Assembly: GCA_030544235.1 (NCBI GenBank)
Contig: CM060478.1
Location: forward strand, 24,986,727-25,050,726
From: Lepturacanthus savala
Lineage: Eukaryota > Chordata > Actinopteri > Scombriformes > Trichiuridae
DNA: 64,000 nucleotides
Direction: 5' to 3'
Position 1 is the first letter of the stretch, and every line of letters begins with the position of its first letter. This document shows, piece after piece, positions 35,800 through 48,400 of this stretch. The translations under genes were made by a program, and so were the position numbers. The notes beneath the pieces are model-generated. The model was not told where the DNA came from, did no database searches, and saw nothing but the letters and a program-made list of their open reading frames with translations.

Positions 35800-36240
35800 T
35801 GTTAATTTCCAGCAATGGGATGAGTCCTTGGCATCCCAGCGTGATTCATATTAAAAGTCAATTGGCCTTAAAATTCGTGCGGCCTCCGGCGTGTCTCTGT
35901 GTGTTGTCTGATGGGCCACGGCCATGCTGCTGAAATTGAATCTGACCAGAGGAGCCAATGGGCCGGAGACAGAGTCCCAGCCGCTGACCATTACACTGAT
36001 GACATCCTCTCCTTTGACTCGTCCACGCCGCTGCGTGTTCCCCTGCACACGCCGACTTTCTGCAGCGTTTCCCTTGTGAGACACTGAGCTCCGCTGACAT
36101 CTTTAAATCTTCCGGCGTGGTCGGTCACCTCTCGACTGCGACGTTAGCGGGAACCATCAGCGGCGCCCAGCTCTTAATTTCCCGCCTGTGTGCCCACGTG
36201 CTGAGGTATGTCGTGCTATCACCCCCCCACTGCTGCCGTG
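35800..36240. promoter_or_regulatory. Candidate conserved non-coding block
   Basis: Unique, GC-balanced sequence in an AT-rich, repeat-filled region, with an AT-rich homeodomain-like core (TTCATATTAAAAGTCAATTG) and CCAATGGG. No coherent protein is encoded. A regulatory role for either neighbour is inference. Confidence 0.3.
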
Positions 36241-36940
36241 ATTACACTGTAACCACGGCAACAATAATTACCGTCCACAAAACTTTAAGATTTACGACCA
36301 CAGCATCTGTTACTGCCTTCAGATCGTCTCTTAACCTGCTTCCCTCTAGGTCTATTTATCAGTCTACCTCTCTAAAATTACATGTCCAGACTTAATGCAG
36401 TATACCTCCACAACTACAGGGGTTTACTGAATGATCTTGGGTTTAAATAAAGCTAACACCTGTGAGATAGTTGTATCAGTGACAGAATCTATTTAAAATG
36501 TACAGTGTTGAAGTACATCCTGCTAGAATAAAGCAAAATAGTGAAAATAATTAGCTCCATCCAACCCTCCCCCATGTATTTAGGTTGGTTTAGCAATTTT
36601 AGAGATGTTTTAGTACAGGTGTGTTCAGGCAGAGATGATTTTGGCACATTTTGTTAATACTATCACAAAAATGCAGAAATCTACAGATTTATGTTTTCAC
36701 TATGTGCTCCTATTATTACTTGAGAATAATGATGATTATTGAAATGATGTTTAGTTAATCTAATAATGCTTGATATAGACTGGCTGAGTTTGTTGTCGAC
36801 ATTTTGGTGTGTTCCATGTACATATTGGTGCTGCTACTCAACAAGAAGGATTTATTATTTATAAAAGAAATCCACCACCCGTTACAACTCTGACTGTCAC
36901 ACCCAGGAAGTGTGAATCAGCCAATCAGAAGCAGGGCTGC
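36241..36940. other. Intergenic DNA
   Basis: Nothing recognised. Confidence 0.4.
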
Positions 36941-37280
36941 AACCAGTGATGGGAATAATAACACACATTTGAACAGGTTTTCAATTGATTATTTAAATGA
37001 TTAATTGATTAATTCGTTTGTTCATTAAATGGTGTAAAATGTGGATCAGTGTTTCCAAAGCTGAACATTCAACCTAAAATGTCTTTTTTTGTCCAGACCA
37101 GCAGTCCACAACCCAAAGATCATCAGTTTACTATTATAGAGACTAAAGAAACCAGGAAATAATCAGAGAAGAGAAGCTGGAACCAGAGAATTTGGACATT
37201 TTCTTCTGAAAAATGACTCAAATTGAATAATTGAATATCAGAATAGTTGGTGATTAATGTAATAGTTGGTATCTAATTAG
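36941..37280 (+). mobile_element. 330-bp TIR repeat family copy
   Basis: Nearly complete with a well-preserved core; GGGCTGCAACC just upstream resembles the 5' terminus. Confidence 0.85.
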
Positions 37281-37536
37281 CAAGAAAAGAAAACACAAAG
37301 ACCATTTTATGTCCATGTCTTAATCAGTGTTTTTATTCAAATGCAGCAGTTTATTGTCCAGATACTTTTGTCTGGACCAGACCTGACTGATCACAGCCTG
37401 ACAGCTTCAATGTGTGTGTATGCGTGTGTGTGTGTGTCTGTGTGTGTGTGCACATCTATCTTTGTGAATCCACAAACACTGACATTATTGTTATTAGTGA
37501 GTCGACCCATCAATTGAACAGCTGAGACCCTGGAGG

Positions 37537-37642
<106 letters not shown>

Positions 37643-38087
37643 CCACTTCATTCATCATCATGATGTTAATTTAAACAGGTTTAAATATTGAATAAACCTC
37701 TTATTACAACTGTTAACATTCATGATCTTATATTTCTGAATAATTCCACAACCACAGTAAAACCTCTCTTTAATCTCAACCCTTATGTCTGCTTTCTTAT
37801 GTCTATTTTTAAGTCTTCTATTATCCATGATTTTCTCATGCCCAACAACATTGACTTTTTATCATCACACAGTTTTGGTTTAATCCTGATGAATGTTCCC
37901 CTCGTATTGAGTCACATTATTTATTTTTAGGATTGACAGATCACAGAATAAATTCTTGATTGAATGAGTTTTAATATTTAATCTTATTTTTTTATTTATT
38001 GCATTTTTTAACAAAGTGTCAGTAATTTGAAAAGCACTACATAAAAAAAATATTATTATTATTAAGATACAGGGCCATGAAATGTAT

Positions 38088-38487
38088 ATCAGTCAGTCAG
38101 TCAATCATTTTCTATACCTGCTTATTCCTCATTAGGGTCGCAGGGGTCTGCTGGAGCCAATCCCAGCGCGTTACGGCGAGAGATTAGGACCCTTTAGATA
38201 CATTAGATTAGATACACCCCAGATGGTCGCCAGCCAATCGTGGGGCACACACACCATTCACTCACACACTCACACCTATGGGCAATTTAGAGTTGCCAAT
38301 TAACCTGAGCATGTTTTTGGACTATGGGAGGAAGCCGGAGTACCCGGTGAAAACCCACGCAGACACAGGGAGAACATGCAAACTCCACACAGAAAGGTCC
38401 CAGACCCCGGACCAAGGAGGTCTTGAACCTGCGACCTTCTTGCTGTGAGGCAACAGCGCTAACCCCTGCTCCACCGTGTCGCCCGAA
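38088..38487 (-). mobile_element. tRNA-like SINE, fullest copy
   Basis: Read on the minus strand from 38,487 it begins with a tRNA-like head (GGGGTTAGCGCTG as A-box region, GGTTCAAGACC as B box). It continues with TTTCTGTGTGGAGTTTGCAT, TTTTCACCGGGTACTCCGG and CCAAAAACATGCTCAGG, and ends in TGAGGAATAAGCAGGTATAG. This arrangement is typical of a Pol III SINE. It is not a tRNA gene. Confidence 0.75.
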
Positions 38488-38603
38488 ATGTATATCAAAT
38501 TGTGATTTTTTATCAGTGATGAAAAGTAACTGAGTACTGTACCTATTACCTGTATTAAAGACACCTGTTAGAACTCAGCTCTGACTTCAAAACAGTGAGA
38601 GTT

Positions 38604-40010
38604 ACAGCAGAGCTGCAGTTCTCTGGGAGTTTGTTCCAGTTCTCTGGGAGTTTGTTCCAGTCCTCTGGGAGTTTGTTCCAGTTCTCTGGGAATTTTTTCC
38701 AGATCTCTGGGAATTTGTTCCAGTTCTCTGGGAGTTTGCTCCAGTCCTCTGGGAGTTTTTCCAGATCTCAAGGTATTTGTTCCAGATCTCTGGGAGTTTG
38801 TTCCAGTTCTCTGGGAGTTTGTTCCAGATCTCTGGGAGTTTTTTCCAAATCTCTGGGAGTTTGTTCCAGTTCTCTGGGAGTTTTTTTCCAGTTCTCTGTG
38901 AGTTTGTTCCAGTCCTCTGGGAGTTTGTTCCAGATCTCTGAGAGTTTGTTCCCGTTCTCTGGGAGTTTGTTCCAGATATCTGGGAGTTTGTTCCAGTTCT
39001 ATGGGAGTTTGTTCCAGATCTCTGAGAGTTTGTTCCCGTTCTCTGGGAGTTTGTTCCAGATCTCTGGGAGTTTGTTCCAGTTTTCTGGGAGTTTGTTCCA
39101 ATTCTCAGGGAGTTTGTTCCAATTCTCTGGGAGTTTGTTCCAGTTCTATGGGACTTTTTTCCAGATCTCTGGGAGTTTGTTCTAGTTATCTGGGAGTTTG
39201 TTCCAGTCCTCTGGGAGTTTGTTCCAGTCCTCTGGGAGCTTTTCCAGTTCTCTGGGAGTTTTTCCAGATCTCTGGGTATTTGTTCTAGTTCTCTGGGAGT
39301 TTGTTCCAGTCCTCTGGGAGTTTTTTTTTCCAGTTCTCTGGGAGTTTTTCCAGATCTCTGGGTATTTGTTCTAGTTCTCTGGGAGTTTGTTCCAGTCCTC
39401 TGGGAGTTTTTTTTCCAGATCTCTGGGAGTTTGTTCTAGTTTTCTGGGAGTTTGTTCCAGTTCTCTGGGAGTTTTTCCAGATCTCAAGGTATTTGTTCCA
39501 GATCTCTGGGAGTTTGTTCCAGTTCTCTGGGAGTTTGTTCCAGATCTCTGGGAGTTTTTTCCAATTTTCTGAGAGTTTGTTCCAATTCTCAGGGAGTTTG
39601 TTCCAATTCTCTGGGAGCTTGTTCCAGTTCTATGGGACTTTTTTCCAGATCTCTAGGTATTTGTTCTAGTTCTCTGGGAGTTTGTTCCAGTCCTCTGGGA
39701 GTTTCTTCCATATCTCTGGGAGTTTGTTCCAGTTCTCTGGGAGTTTTTTCCAGATCTCTGGGAGTTTGTTCCTGTTCTCTGGGAGTTTGTTCCAGTTCTC
39801 TGGGAGTTTGTTCCAGATCTCTGGGAGTTTGTTCCAATTTTCTGGGAGTTTGTTCCAATTCTCAGGGAGTTTGTTCGAATTCTCTGGGAGCTTGTTCCAG
39901 TTCTATGGGACTTTTTTCCAGATCTCTGGGAGTTTGTTCCAGTTCTCTGGGAGTTTGTTCCAATTCTCTGGGAGTTTGTTCCAGATCTCCCGGAGTTTGT
40001 TCCTGATGTG
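38604..40010 (-). repeat. 21-bp minisatellite derived from LINE codons
   Basis: About 65 units of CTGGGAGTTTGTTCCAG plus TTCT, ATCT or TCCT. On the minus strand and in the frame of the adjoining LINE fragment (40,011-40,290), each unit reads W-N-K-L-P-E-x, the peptide that follows FYAPH in fish L2-like LINEs. Variants and longer blocks recur (for example near 38,757 and 39,472), so higher-order duplication has occurred. Two other frames are also open because the unit is a multiple of three; they are not genes. Confidence 0.92.
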
Positions 40011-40290
40011 TGGGGCATAGAAACTGAACGCTGCTTCTCCATGTTTATGACTGGTAACAGAGAGCAGACCTGTCCCAGACCATCTAAGAGGTCTGGATGG
40101 TTCATAAGGGATCAGCAGATCAGAGATAGACTTAGACCCTAGACCATTCAGTGCTTTATAAACCAGTAAAAGTGTTTTAAAGTTAGTTCTTTGACAGACA
40201 AGAAGTCAGTGTAAGGACCTCAGAACTGGAGTGATATGATCTAGTTTTTAGTCTCAGTGACAACTCTAACAGCAGCATTTTACAAAAGAC
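40011..40290 (-). mobile_element. L2-like LINE C-terminal fragment next to the minisatellite
   Basis: Minus strand reads SGTGLLSVTSHKHGEAAFSF then YAPHIRNKLREI and passes straight into the WNKLPE array. It is related to the plus-strand fragment at 24,690-25,065. Confidence 0.85.
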
Positions 40291-40890
40291 ACCAGTTCAC
40301 AACCTCAGTCACACTCTAAACTTTTAGTTTGACTGAAAAGTTAGATGTAATTCCATCCTTTTTTTTTTAAACTTTTACTGCATCAAATTCATATTTTAAT
40401 GTGGTATTTTTTCTCTTGAATGATCAAGTACTAGTACTATAATGAAATAAGTAGACATCAACAGTTGACTTCAACATTAATTGATAAATTGTCAATTTTA
40501 ATTTAATAAAAGAACAATATAAGATGAAAACATGGATGCAAAAGTTTATTGATCTTTGTTCCTGTGTTACAGCACCTAAAGGTCATCGTGAGATTAAATA
40601 TGAAGGAAATGGGTTTGAGTTTTAGTTTTAGTTCTTAAAGCTTCGGGTTAATTTTGAAAAACAGAAATGATTCATGTGGTTGTTTAGATGTTGCTGTGCA
40701 GTAAAAGGGCACATCAGATTTTACTGAAATCTATAACATATTATGAAATGACTGCACCAGACATGTATCAGGTAATATATTATTGGTAATATCGATGGGA
40801 CTTAGTGTGTGTGCAAATGTGAACTAACATTTGTACTCAGATATAATCAGTGTTTCCAATTTAGAAAGCAGCCGTCACTGTGACCCTGGA

Positions 40891-40930
<40 letters not shown>

Positions 40931-41384
40931 TATTACACACACACACACACACACACCTACACACACATATTAAAGCCTGCAGGCCTCCCTCTCATACCTG
41001 TACATGACATTTACAGATAGAAAGATAGAAAAAGATAAAGAAAAACAGCTCAGGGTCTTTTATTTTGAAAATACTCCCAATTGTTGCTGTTTGTATTTTA
41101 GTGTGAAGTCACTTCATGTATCCTGCTTTTAAGTGGTATGGTAATTATTGTAAATACCAAAAAGCGCCATGAAAGTTGCACACTAACACCCACTCACTTA
41201 ATAATTTCAACTCGAATGCTGGAAGATTTCTGTCATACATGAGTTGATGAGATGAACTTTGACCATTAAACATGGTGGAGAGCAGCAAAATGCCATAAAT
41301 ACAAAGTGTTGCATTCTGTTAAAGGTTCTCTGCTGTTTTTAGTTTGTTAGTGTGTGGTCTACATGATGCTGTAGCATCATTTTA
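40291..41384. other. Intergenic DNA with compound (CA)n at 40,892-40,970
   Basis: No gene. The CA tract and its flank TATTAAAGCCTGCAGGCCTC recur reverse-complemented at 58,965-59,108. Confidence 0.5.
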
Positions 41385-41530
41385 TTAAACCTCTAGGCTT
41401 CAGTCAATGCTAAATATTCCATATTTGCATATTGTTTCCATATGGCAACAAATCAATTTTATCATATTAGAAAAAAATGATTTAAATTCAAGTCCAAATT
41501 CTGAATAAAACAACTTGTTAACAACAAATG
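41385..41530 (+). mobile_element. TTAA MITE fragment (family 2)
   Basis: CCATATTTGCATATTGTTTC, CATATGGCAACAAATC and AAATTCAAGTCCAAATTCTG match the intronic MITE copies at 43,735 and 53,760. The ends are lost. Confidence 0.55.
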
Positions 41531-41629
41531 TTAACAACATATTACACTTTAACATCAAAGTGTTTCTGCTGCACTTTAGTTTTAATTTAATATTTAAATT
41601 AATGTAGTAGTTTATTTTATTTGCTGCTG

Positions 41630-41720
41630 ACCTCTGGACCAGGTCACCCTTGGAAAAGATATCAGATATCTAAATCAGTTTATTACCTGGTTAAATAAAG
41701 GTTAAATAAAAAAAAAAAAA
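41630..41720 (+). mobile_element. Retrotransposon 3' tail with poly-A
   Basis: Ends TACCTGGTTAAATAAAGG then TTAAATAAAA and a run of A, a widespread fish retroelement 3' terminus. The source family is not determined. A C-run follows at 41,798-41,809. Confidence 0.55.
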
Positions 41721-42427
41721 CAGCATATCACTATTACTACTATCACTATCACTTATACTCCTACTGCTACTACTATTATTGCTATTATTACTAATACCCC
41801 CCCCCCCCCCAATTAACAATTAATCAATTGTTAAAATAGTTGGTGATATTAATGTAATAGTTGTCAACTAACTGATTAATCAGCTAATCTTTGCAGCACC
41901 TTCCAGACTCTGACTGATATTATCTTCTGTTTACCTTTTATTTAGCCTATTTTCATAAATCAGATGTTTATCTTTGATTGAAGTTAGTTGATAGTTGATT
42001 CATTAACACTGATGCTGCTGCAGCTGGATCCTCCTCCAACCTTCAGACAGGACAACACATCCACCAGGGGGCGACGTGGCATGGTGTTTGTGAAGGACTC
42101 AATAATACATAAAGATTTAGATTTTCAAAAGTAATTTGGTAGATTACACATATGCAATTGCTACACTGCAGTTTAATTAGTTTAATTAGATCCTTTTAAA
42201 GTCTTAAAAATGTGTTAAAAGCAACTAGATGTGAGTCTGCCACAGCTGCTCTGTCTCTTTATTTAAACCTGCAGCGACTTCACGTTTCATTCACAACTCA
42301 AACTGTGTCTCACTGCTACTGAACAAATTGAATTAGATCCACTCCAGTTCAGGCAGAGCTGAACCTGCACAGGTGATGAAAACCAAATACGTCCTGCAGC
42401 CGTTAACCACTTCCACATCTTCACCTG

Positions 42428-42506
42428 CAGCTGTGGATATTCAGCTGTGGATATTCAGCTGTGGATATTCAGCTGTGGATATTCAGCTGTGGATATTCAG
42501 CTGTGG
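42428..42506. repeat. 14-bp tandem repeat
   Basis: Six near-perfect copies of CAGCTGTGGATATT. Confidence 0.9.
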
Positions 42507-42611
42507 TTGATGTGATGGAGGCTGCAGTTTGTTCCTGTTAGTTTAACAAGAGCCACACAGCTTCCAATTCAACTCAGTCTGTCTACTACTAATGATTAAC
42601 CTGGACCTAAA

Positions 42612-42730
<119 letters not shown>

Positions 42731-43325
42731 CCACACACACACAGAAGAACCTTACCAACAGCGGTCTTGTGTTTCTGGTCATTTTGAAAAAAAACAAGGT
42801 GATGTGCTTATTAATTCCTTTTTTAGTAAAGTGCCAAACGGGGACTTGGAGCTTCAGCTGATGTCTACCTATCAAAGAGCGGACCTTGCTTTGTCTGGCC
42901 ATTGGTTTATATTCATTCTTGTTAAAAGAATAATTAGCTCCTTGTAGCATAGTAATGTTGCTGTCGTCGTGTTTAACAGCACAAGATGACCTCTCATATG
43001 ATCTAAAATGATGTCTAATGTAAATGCTCTGGTAACACACAGAATATGGATAAAATATTGCATTCCTTATAGAGTTCAATAATTTTAAATAAGAGATCCT
43101 GTAACAACATGGACAGTTTAAATGTCGCTGGCATCTGATTGGTGGAGTGAGAGCTGTTTTCTTTCTCTTTAATCATCATGGAAGCTGTGTAGTGTGCCAT
43201 CAACTTCAGTTCCTTTGTTTTAATGCATCATTATACAGATATCAGCCTGTATTTCATCTTATCTGTTCGCCGGTCATTTTAAATCTTGAAGTGACAAACA
43301 CAGCGTTTAGTTAAATCCTTGTTAA

Positions 43326-43725
43326 AGCTGCAACAATAGGTTAATTAATTGATCAGTTGAAAATTGTTACATTAAACGTCAACTTTTCTGATCAATCAAA
43401 TCAAAATATTGTCATATTGAGTCATTTTTAGGGAGAATATGTCCAAATTATCTGGTTCCAGCTTCTCTTATTATTTTCTGATTTCTTTAGTCTCTATAAT
43501 AATAAACTGATGATCTTTGGGTTGTGACTGTTGGTCTGGACAAAAAAAGACATTTTAGGTTGAATCTTCATCTTTGGAAACACTGATCCACATTTTACAC
43601 CATTTAATGGCCTATAGAACTAATGGAATAATAGTCTCAATCATCAATAGATTGATGTTGTCCTGGAATTAATCATAAAATATGGTGAATAATGTGATAG
43701 TTTGCAACTAATCAATTAATTATTA
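43326..43725 (-). mobile_element. 330-bp TIR repeat family copy
   Basis: Starts AAAGCTGCAACAATAGG and contains the reversed conserved core. An extended 3' side is present. Confidence 0.8.
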
Positions 43726-43734
43726 ACTAAACAT

Positions 43735-44110
43735 CCGTTAGGTTGTATAGACTTGGAATTTTTCATATTTGCATATTGTTGCCTTGTGACTACACATACA
43801 TTTTAGCATATTAGGGGAAAAAAAATAACATCAAAATTGAATTAAATTCAAGTTAAAAAAATTCTCCCAAATTCTAAATAAAAGTCAACCTTTGATTGTG
43901 AGACAGTGATGCTCACATGTCAAATGCCCATGAGCAAGAGGGATATCCTGGTCATGTGACCTCATAAATTGCATGTCCTTCAAAATAAAAGCCCCCTTTT
44001 CACACCTAACTATAAAAACATCAATTTTATATTACAGTTTTTTAGAAAAATTAAGGTAAAGTAATTGTTGCCATATTTCAACTCTATGCTGTAGTGGCTT
44101 AATTGTTGAT
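43735..44110 (+). mobile_element. TTAA MITE, family 2 partial copy
   Basis: Shares TTCATATTTGCATATTGTT, TGCTCACATGTCAAATGCCC, CTGGTCATGTGACCTCATAA and AAAATAAAAGCCCCCTTTTC with the complete copies at 53,003 and 59,462 (opposite strand). Confidence 0.7.
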
Positions 44111-44215
44111 TTGATGAAATCAGGGGGTGAAGTAGCTTGTCCACTCATTAGAAGTTTGATTCTTCCTGTGTGTGAACGATCAGATTTGATCCTGATGAGC
44201 AGCTCCAATGGATAA

Positions 44216-44216
<1 letters not shown>

Positions 44217-44308
<92 letters not shown>
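44217..44308. repeat. (TG)n microsatellite
   Basis: Forty-six uninterrupted TG units. Confidence 0.95.
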
Positions 44309-44310
<2 letters not shown>

Positions 44311-44559
44311 CGGGTGAATACCCACATGTGGTGTGAACTCTGAGCCGTCAGTAGACTAGAAAGGCTCCAAACAGCTGCATCTTTACAGATCCTCATCCAC
44401 CAACATTAGAATGTGTTGTAATGAGCTGAGTTTTTGTATCTGCTGGAACTCACCAGTGTTTTATAATAAGAACTGGATCTAATGAGGTGAACTGTAGCTA
44501 TCTGTGACGACATTTGTGCCAAAGGGAAGAATTTTCCAAACAAAACTGCCTTTCATGCA

Positions 44560-44710
44560 GCAGTGGAGGTAAATTCATCGGATTAAGAAATGTGTAATGT
44601 GAGGTGGCTGATTGTTACCCAGCGATTACACTGACCCGCTTCTCTCAGCTGCAGCACAATTACCTGCACATGACGCTGGGGGAGTGTTTGACTGTGGGAG
44701 TCGATGAGTT
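44560..44710. other. Unique block upstream of the transporter gene
   Basis: Less AT-rich, single-copy sequence with TCGGATTAAG and GCGATTACAC homeodomain-like sites, about 0.7-0.9 kb upstream of exon 1. It could be regulatory; unproven. Confidence 0.25.
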
Positions 44711-45059
44711 TCTATAACTATTGTGATCACTTGAAGTTTTAAAAGCTTAGATATGACACATCACATATAGTTTATGGGTCAGTGATTAAACTGCCATGAG
44801 GTGTGACCCTAAAAACTTGGTATCGGATAGTTTAACTCTCCTAAAAAGTTTTTAAAAACTGGTTTTATATTCTAGGTGGATTATATATTTAAAATTTAAA
44901 ATTGTCATTTTATGTCAACACCTAATGTACATTTTGAGAGACTGATGAATGCTTCATGAAACCGTATTTGCCAAACATTATTAGTCCCTGACTCTTACAT
45001 TCCAGACGACTGCTGTTGTTTCACATGGTGTATTGAGCTTTTTCTCTAATGTACGTTAT

Positions 45060-45419
45060 AGAAAACTCTTTACGTAATCCTGCTCTAATCTCCTCTCCTC
45101 CCCTCCTCTGGGCTTTTCTTCCTCCCCTAGTCCTCCTCTTTTTTCTCTTCTCCCCGTCCTCTTGTCTCCTCCGTCTCTTTCTTTGTAAATTCACTTAGTG
45201 ATAATTGCTTCCAGCAGCTTTTCTCTCAATCGTCACGCTGCTCTCCATCATGTGATGATGCTGTGGTTTGTTAACGGCCTGTGGCCTGTGTGCTGCTGCT
45301 CACTCTAACCTGCTGCTGCCTCAACCTGTGACCACGCCTGCTAAGACATGACTTCTGCTGCACTTTAAGCTGGAAACCCTGCTGCCGTTTGCTGGTTGGG
45401 ACCTTTGGTAGATTCTTAA
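45060..45419 (+). promoter_or_regulatory. Putative promoter/5'UTR of the transporter gene
   Basis: A pyrimidine-rich stretch (45,080-45,185) precedes a block of moderate GC leading to the first ATG. TCATGTGA at 45,248-45,255 is an M-box/E-box of the kind bound by MITF-TFE factors. No TATA box is obvious. The transcription start is not determined. Confidence 0.4.
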
Positions 45420-45464
45420 ATGGCTGAGGAGGTTTTACTTCCATCGTCGGGGACAATTACGTCG
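45420..45464 (+). CDS. slc2a15: slc2a15 exon 1
   Basis: ATG in good context (AAATGG) opens MAEEVLLPSSGTITS, followed by a GTAAGT donor in phase 0. It fits the short cytoplasmic N-terminus of class II GLUTs. Least certain exon, because it is short and lacks a conserved domain, but phase, donor and position agree. Confidence 0.65.
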
Positions 45465-48400
45465 GTAAGTTGAGCCGATTGCTTGTTTTAGACGTGGAGT
45501 CTCTGCAGCTGATGGTATTTACTACCAACTCTCTGACTTGGCACAAAGTAGAGTTATGAGATCTTATAGAAAAACGAATCACTTCAATAATCTCTATAAA
45601 CTCTATAAGGTTTCTAGCTGAGGGTTGGTATGTTATGAATGCTGCAACCATCACATAGTTTAATGTGTCTTGGAGTATAAATGATGTCACTGCTGTGATT
45701 GTGAAAAGGGGCCATGAAATCTCCTGTTTTTACCTGATCCTCCAGCTGCAGGAGCAAGGTCTACTTTACAAAAAACAACTGCAGAATCTCAGTAGGAAAC
45801 AGGTGTTTTTGGTTGGGTTTAAACAATAGAAAATATTGTGTATCATAATAATGGTTCGTTTTATTTGTTGGGTCTTTGACCCAAAGACACTGATAACTTA
45901 AACAGAATGGAACACGAGGGTAACCATGGCAACAGACACATAACAAATAAGGCAGCGGATACTGATAATTAAAAAGTTGGGGGAGGGAGGGAGGGGGGAG
46001 CCGAGGGGGGGAGGGGGGGGTTCAATGTGGGAAACGAATGTGAATCTATTGGTGGATATTAACCAATAAGTTACCAATAAGACATCAATACAGAAATATC
46101 AAAGATGTTGATATTTATTCATATATTTAGTGTAGATGTCCTCTAACTGAAAGCTAAAAATGAAAGAACATTGATTTTTAAAATCACATGCTGAGGTTAA
46201 CTGGAGACTTTAAATTGTCCATAGGTCTGAGTGTGTGAGTGAATGGTGTGTCTGCCCCATGACAGGCTGTATTCCTGCCTCTTGCCGTAATGCGCTGGGA
46301 TTGGGTCCAGAAGACCATGTGACCTTAATGAGGAATAGGCGGGTATAGAAGATGAGATGAAATACTGACATACTGACTAGAAAAAAAAAGTCATGGTTTA
46401 GGTCAAATTTTTCATGGTGATCATCGAATAAAATGCTGTAAAAATGTCAGGTTGAACAACAGTAAAATACAGTAAAATCTCCTGATATCACAGTTAAATT
46501 GTTCTAAAGTTATGGTACCAGAAATATGCTCCACCTTTTTTGCAAAAATATTTATTCATTGCTGTAAATGTATCCCGATATTACAGTAAAACTGCCCAGA
46601 TATTAAGGTACAATATCCCAACATTAATGTAAAAATGTCCAGATGTTACAGTAAAAATTTCTACATTTATGAAAAAATGGCCCACTGCACGCTAAAAATA
46701 TTTAGACCTTACAGTCACAATATTCTTGTTATAGTAAAAATGTTCAAATTTTTACAGTAAAAATATCCAGACGTTACAGTGAAAATGTCCTGACTTTACA
46801 ATAAAACTGTCTAGACATTGCAATAAAAATATCCAGATGTTGCAATAAAAATGTTTTTTACAGTAAAAATATTCAAAGTTTTACAGTGAAAATATCCCAA
46901 CATTACAGTAAAAATGTCCTGACAGTATGTTAAAAATATTCAGACATTACAGTCAAAATATCCTGATGTTATATTAAAAATAGTCAAATTTTTACAGTAA
47001 AAATATCCAGAAATGACTTTACAGTAGAAATTGTATGTATCTTTGGAATGAGACAATGAATATTCTGATGCAACAGTAAAGTCACTGAGTTTGTTTCCAT
47101 TGTGCACAAATGACCTGAAGTGAACCTTTCACCAGAAAACTCACTTTTCTTTGTTTATATTTGCGACACATCGGCCTCGTTGTGACGTCACTCTTTCCCT
47201 ACACCTTACCTGACTCCATCTTGGCCTACCGAACATCACTAACTCCATCCAACCCATCTAACCACATCCTTCTCTCCCCTCATTTCCAGTTTCTTTCATA
47301 TTATTTATTTCAATAAAGCAAAGGATAGAAAACACTAGTTGCTTCAGGAAAAGAAAACCTTTGAAAAATTTCCTGAAACAAAAACAGATTTCAGTCACAT
47401 TATCTGGCTGCATTAGTCCGACTTTGCAAGTTCGATTTCAGTTGAGCTAACATGTTTACATAGTTTAAAAGTCTGGTTTTACTTGGAATAACACAATAAT
47501 TAGATCTATTTGGTGTCATGTAAACACACTGGCAGGAAGTCAGAGAACAGAGAGTCTGATGAGGAGGAAGTTCTCCTCTTCTCCTGTTGGTGACATCTAT
47601 TTGCTTCACCTAAAGAAAATAAATTTGCCTAAAGCAAAGCAAACAGGAGCTAATGGAGAGCTCATGGTGATTATCATGACATCTATCATAGATACTCGTG
47701 CCCGTTTACAAGTCCATCATAATTAATCAGCAACAGCTGTCTGGTCCAGAGAGCTCATTATCCTCACCATCAACATCTGGCTCATGGACTCATTCAGTCA
47801 AACTTTAGCCTGACACTATACTGTCAGCTTATAGAAGAGTTCAACTGGAAGTATTTGTCTCCTTTTTGGTGCATGGTCCTCTGAAACTGCTTCAGGAGCA
47901 GCTGGTCCAACCCTTGGCCATTAAAGTCCTGCAGTTTGTGACCTCTTGTAGGGCCTGATAGCAGGTAAGGTAACAGGTACAGAAACGTCTACAATTATGA
48001 GGACTAGGAACTAACTAGTCACTCCAGTCTGACTAGCAGCTGGGAGTTGTAAGGTTTGGGTGCTAGAACAGCAGCTTGGTCCATACTTCAAATTTCATGA
48101 AAATGTTTCATATTTTCTAACCTGCTCCTGTGCTGACATTTTTCAAGCTACAGAAATTATATCAGCACCATCACGACCAGGAGACCCTCGTCTTTCAGAA
48201 GACAAGACATTTAGTCTCTATCATTCACGGTTATGGATTTATCAGCAGGAGTTATGGATTTATGGATTTATGTTTCACTATTCTCTCCTCTCCCCTTCTG
48301 ACAGTCTGTGATGTCATCGACTTCAAAAGCCCTGCAGACAAATTAGTCATTCGCCATGGTAACGCCCCAGCTGATTGGCTCATGATGTCAGGCTGAAAGC

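Noticed and set aside
38088..38487. tRNA gene
   Set aside because: Only A- and B-box-like sequences of a SINE head are present; there is no cloverleaf or anticodon arm, and other copies lack the head.
38568..39101. Long open frame with EQTPREL-type heptads
   Set aside because: The frame is open only because the repeat unit is 21 bp. It is out of the LINE frame and has no other gene support.
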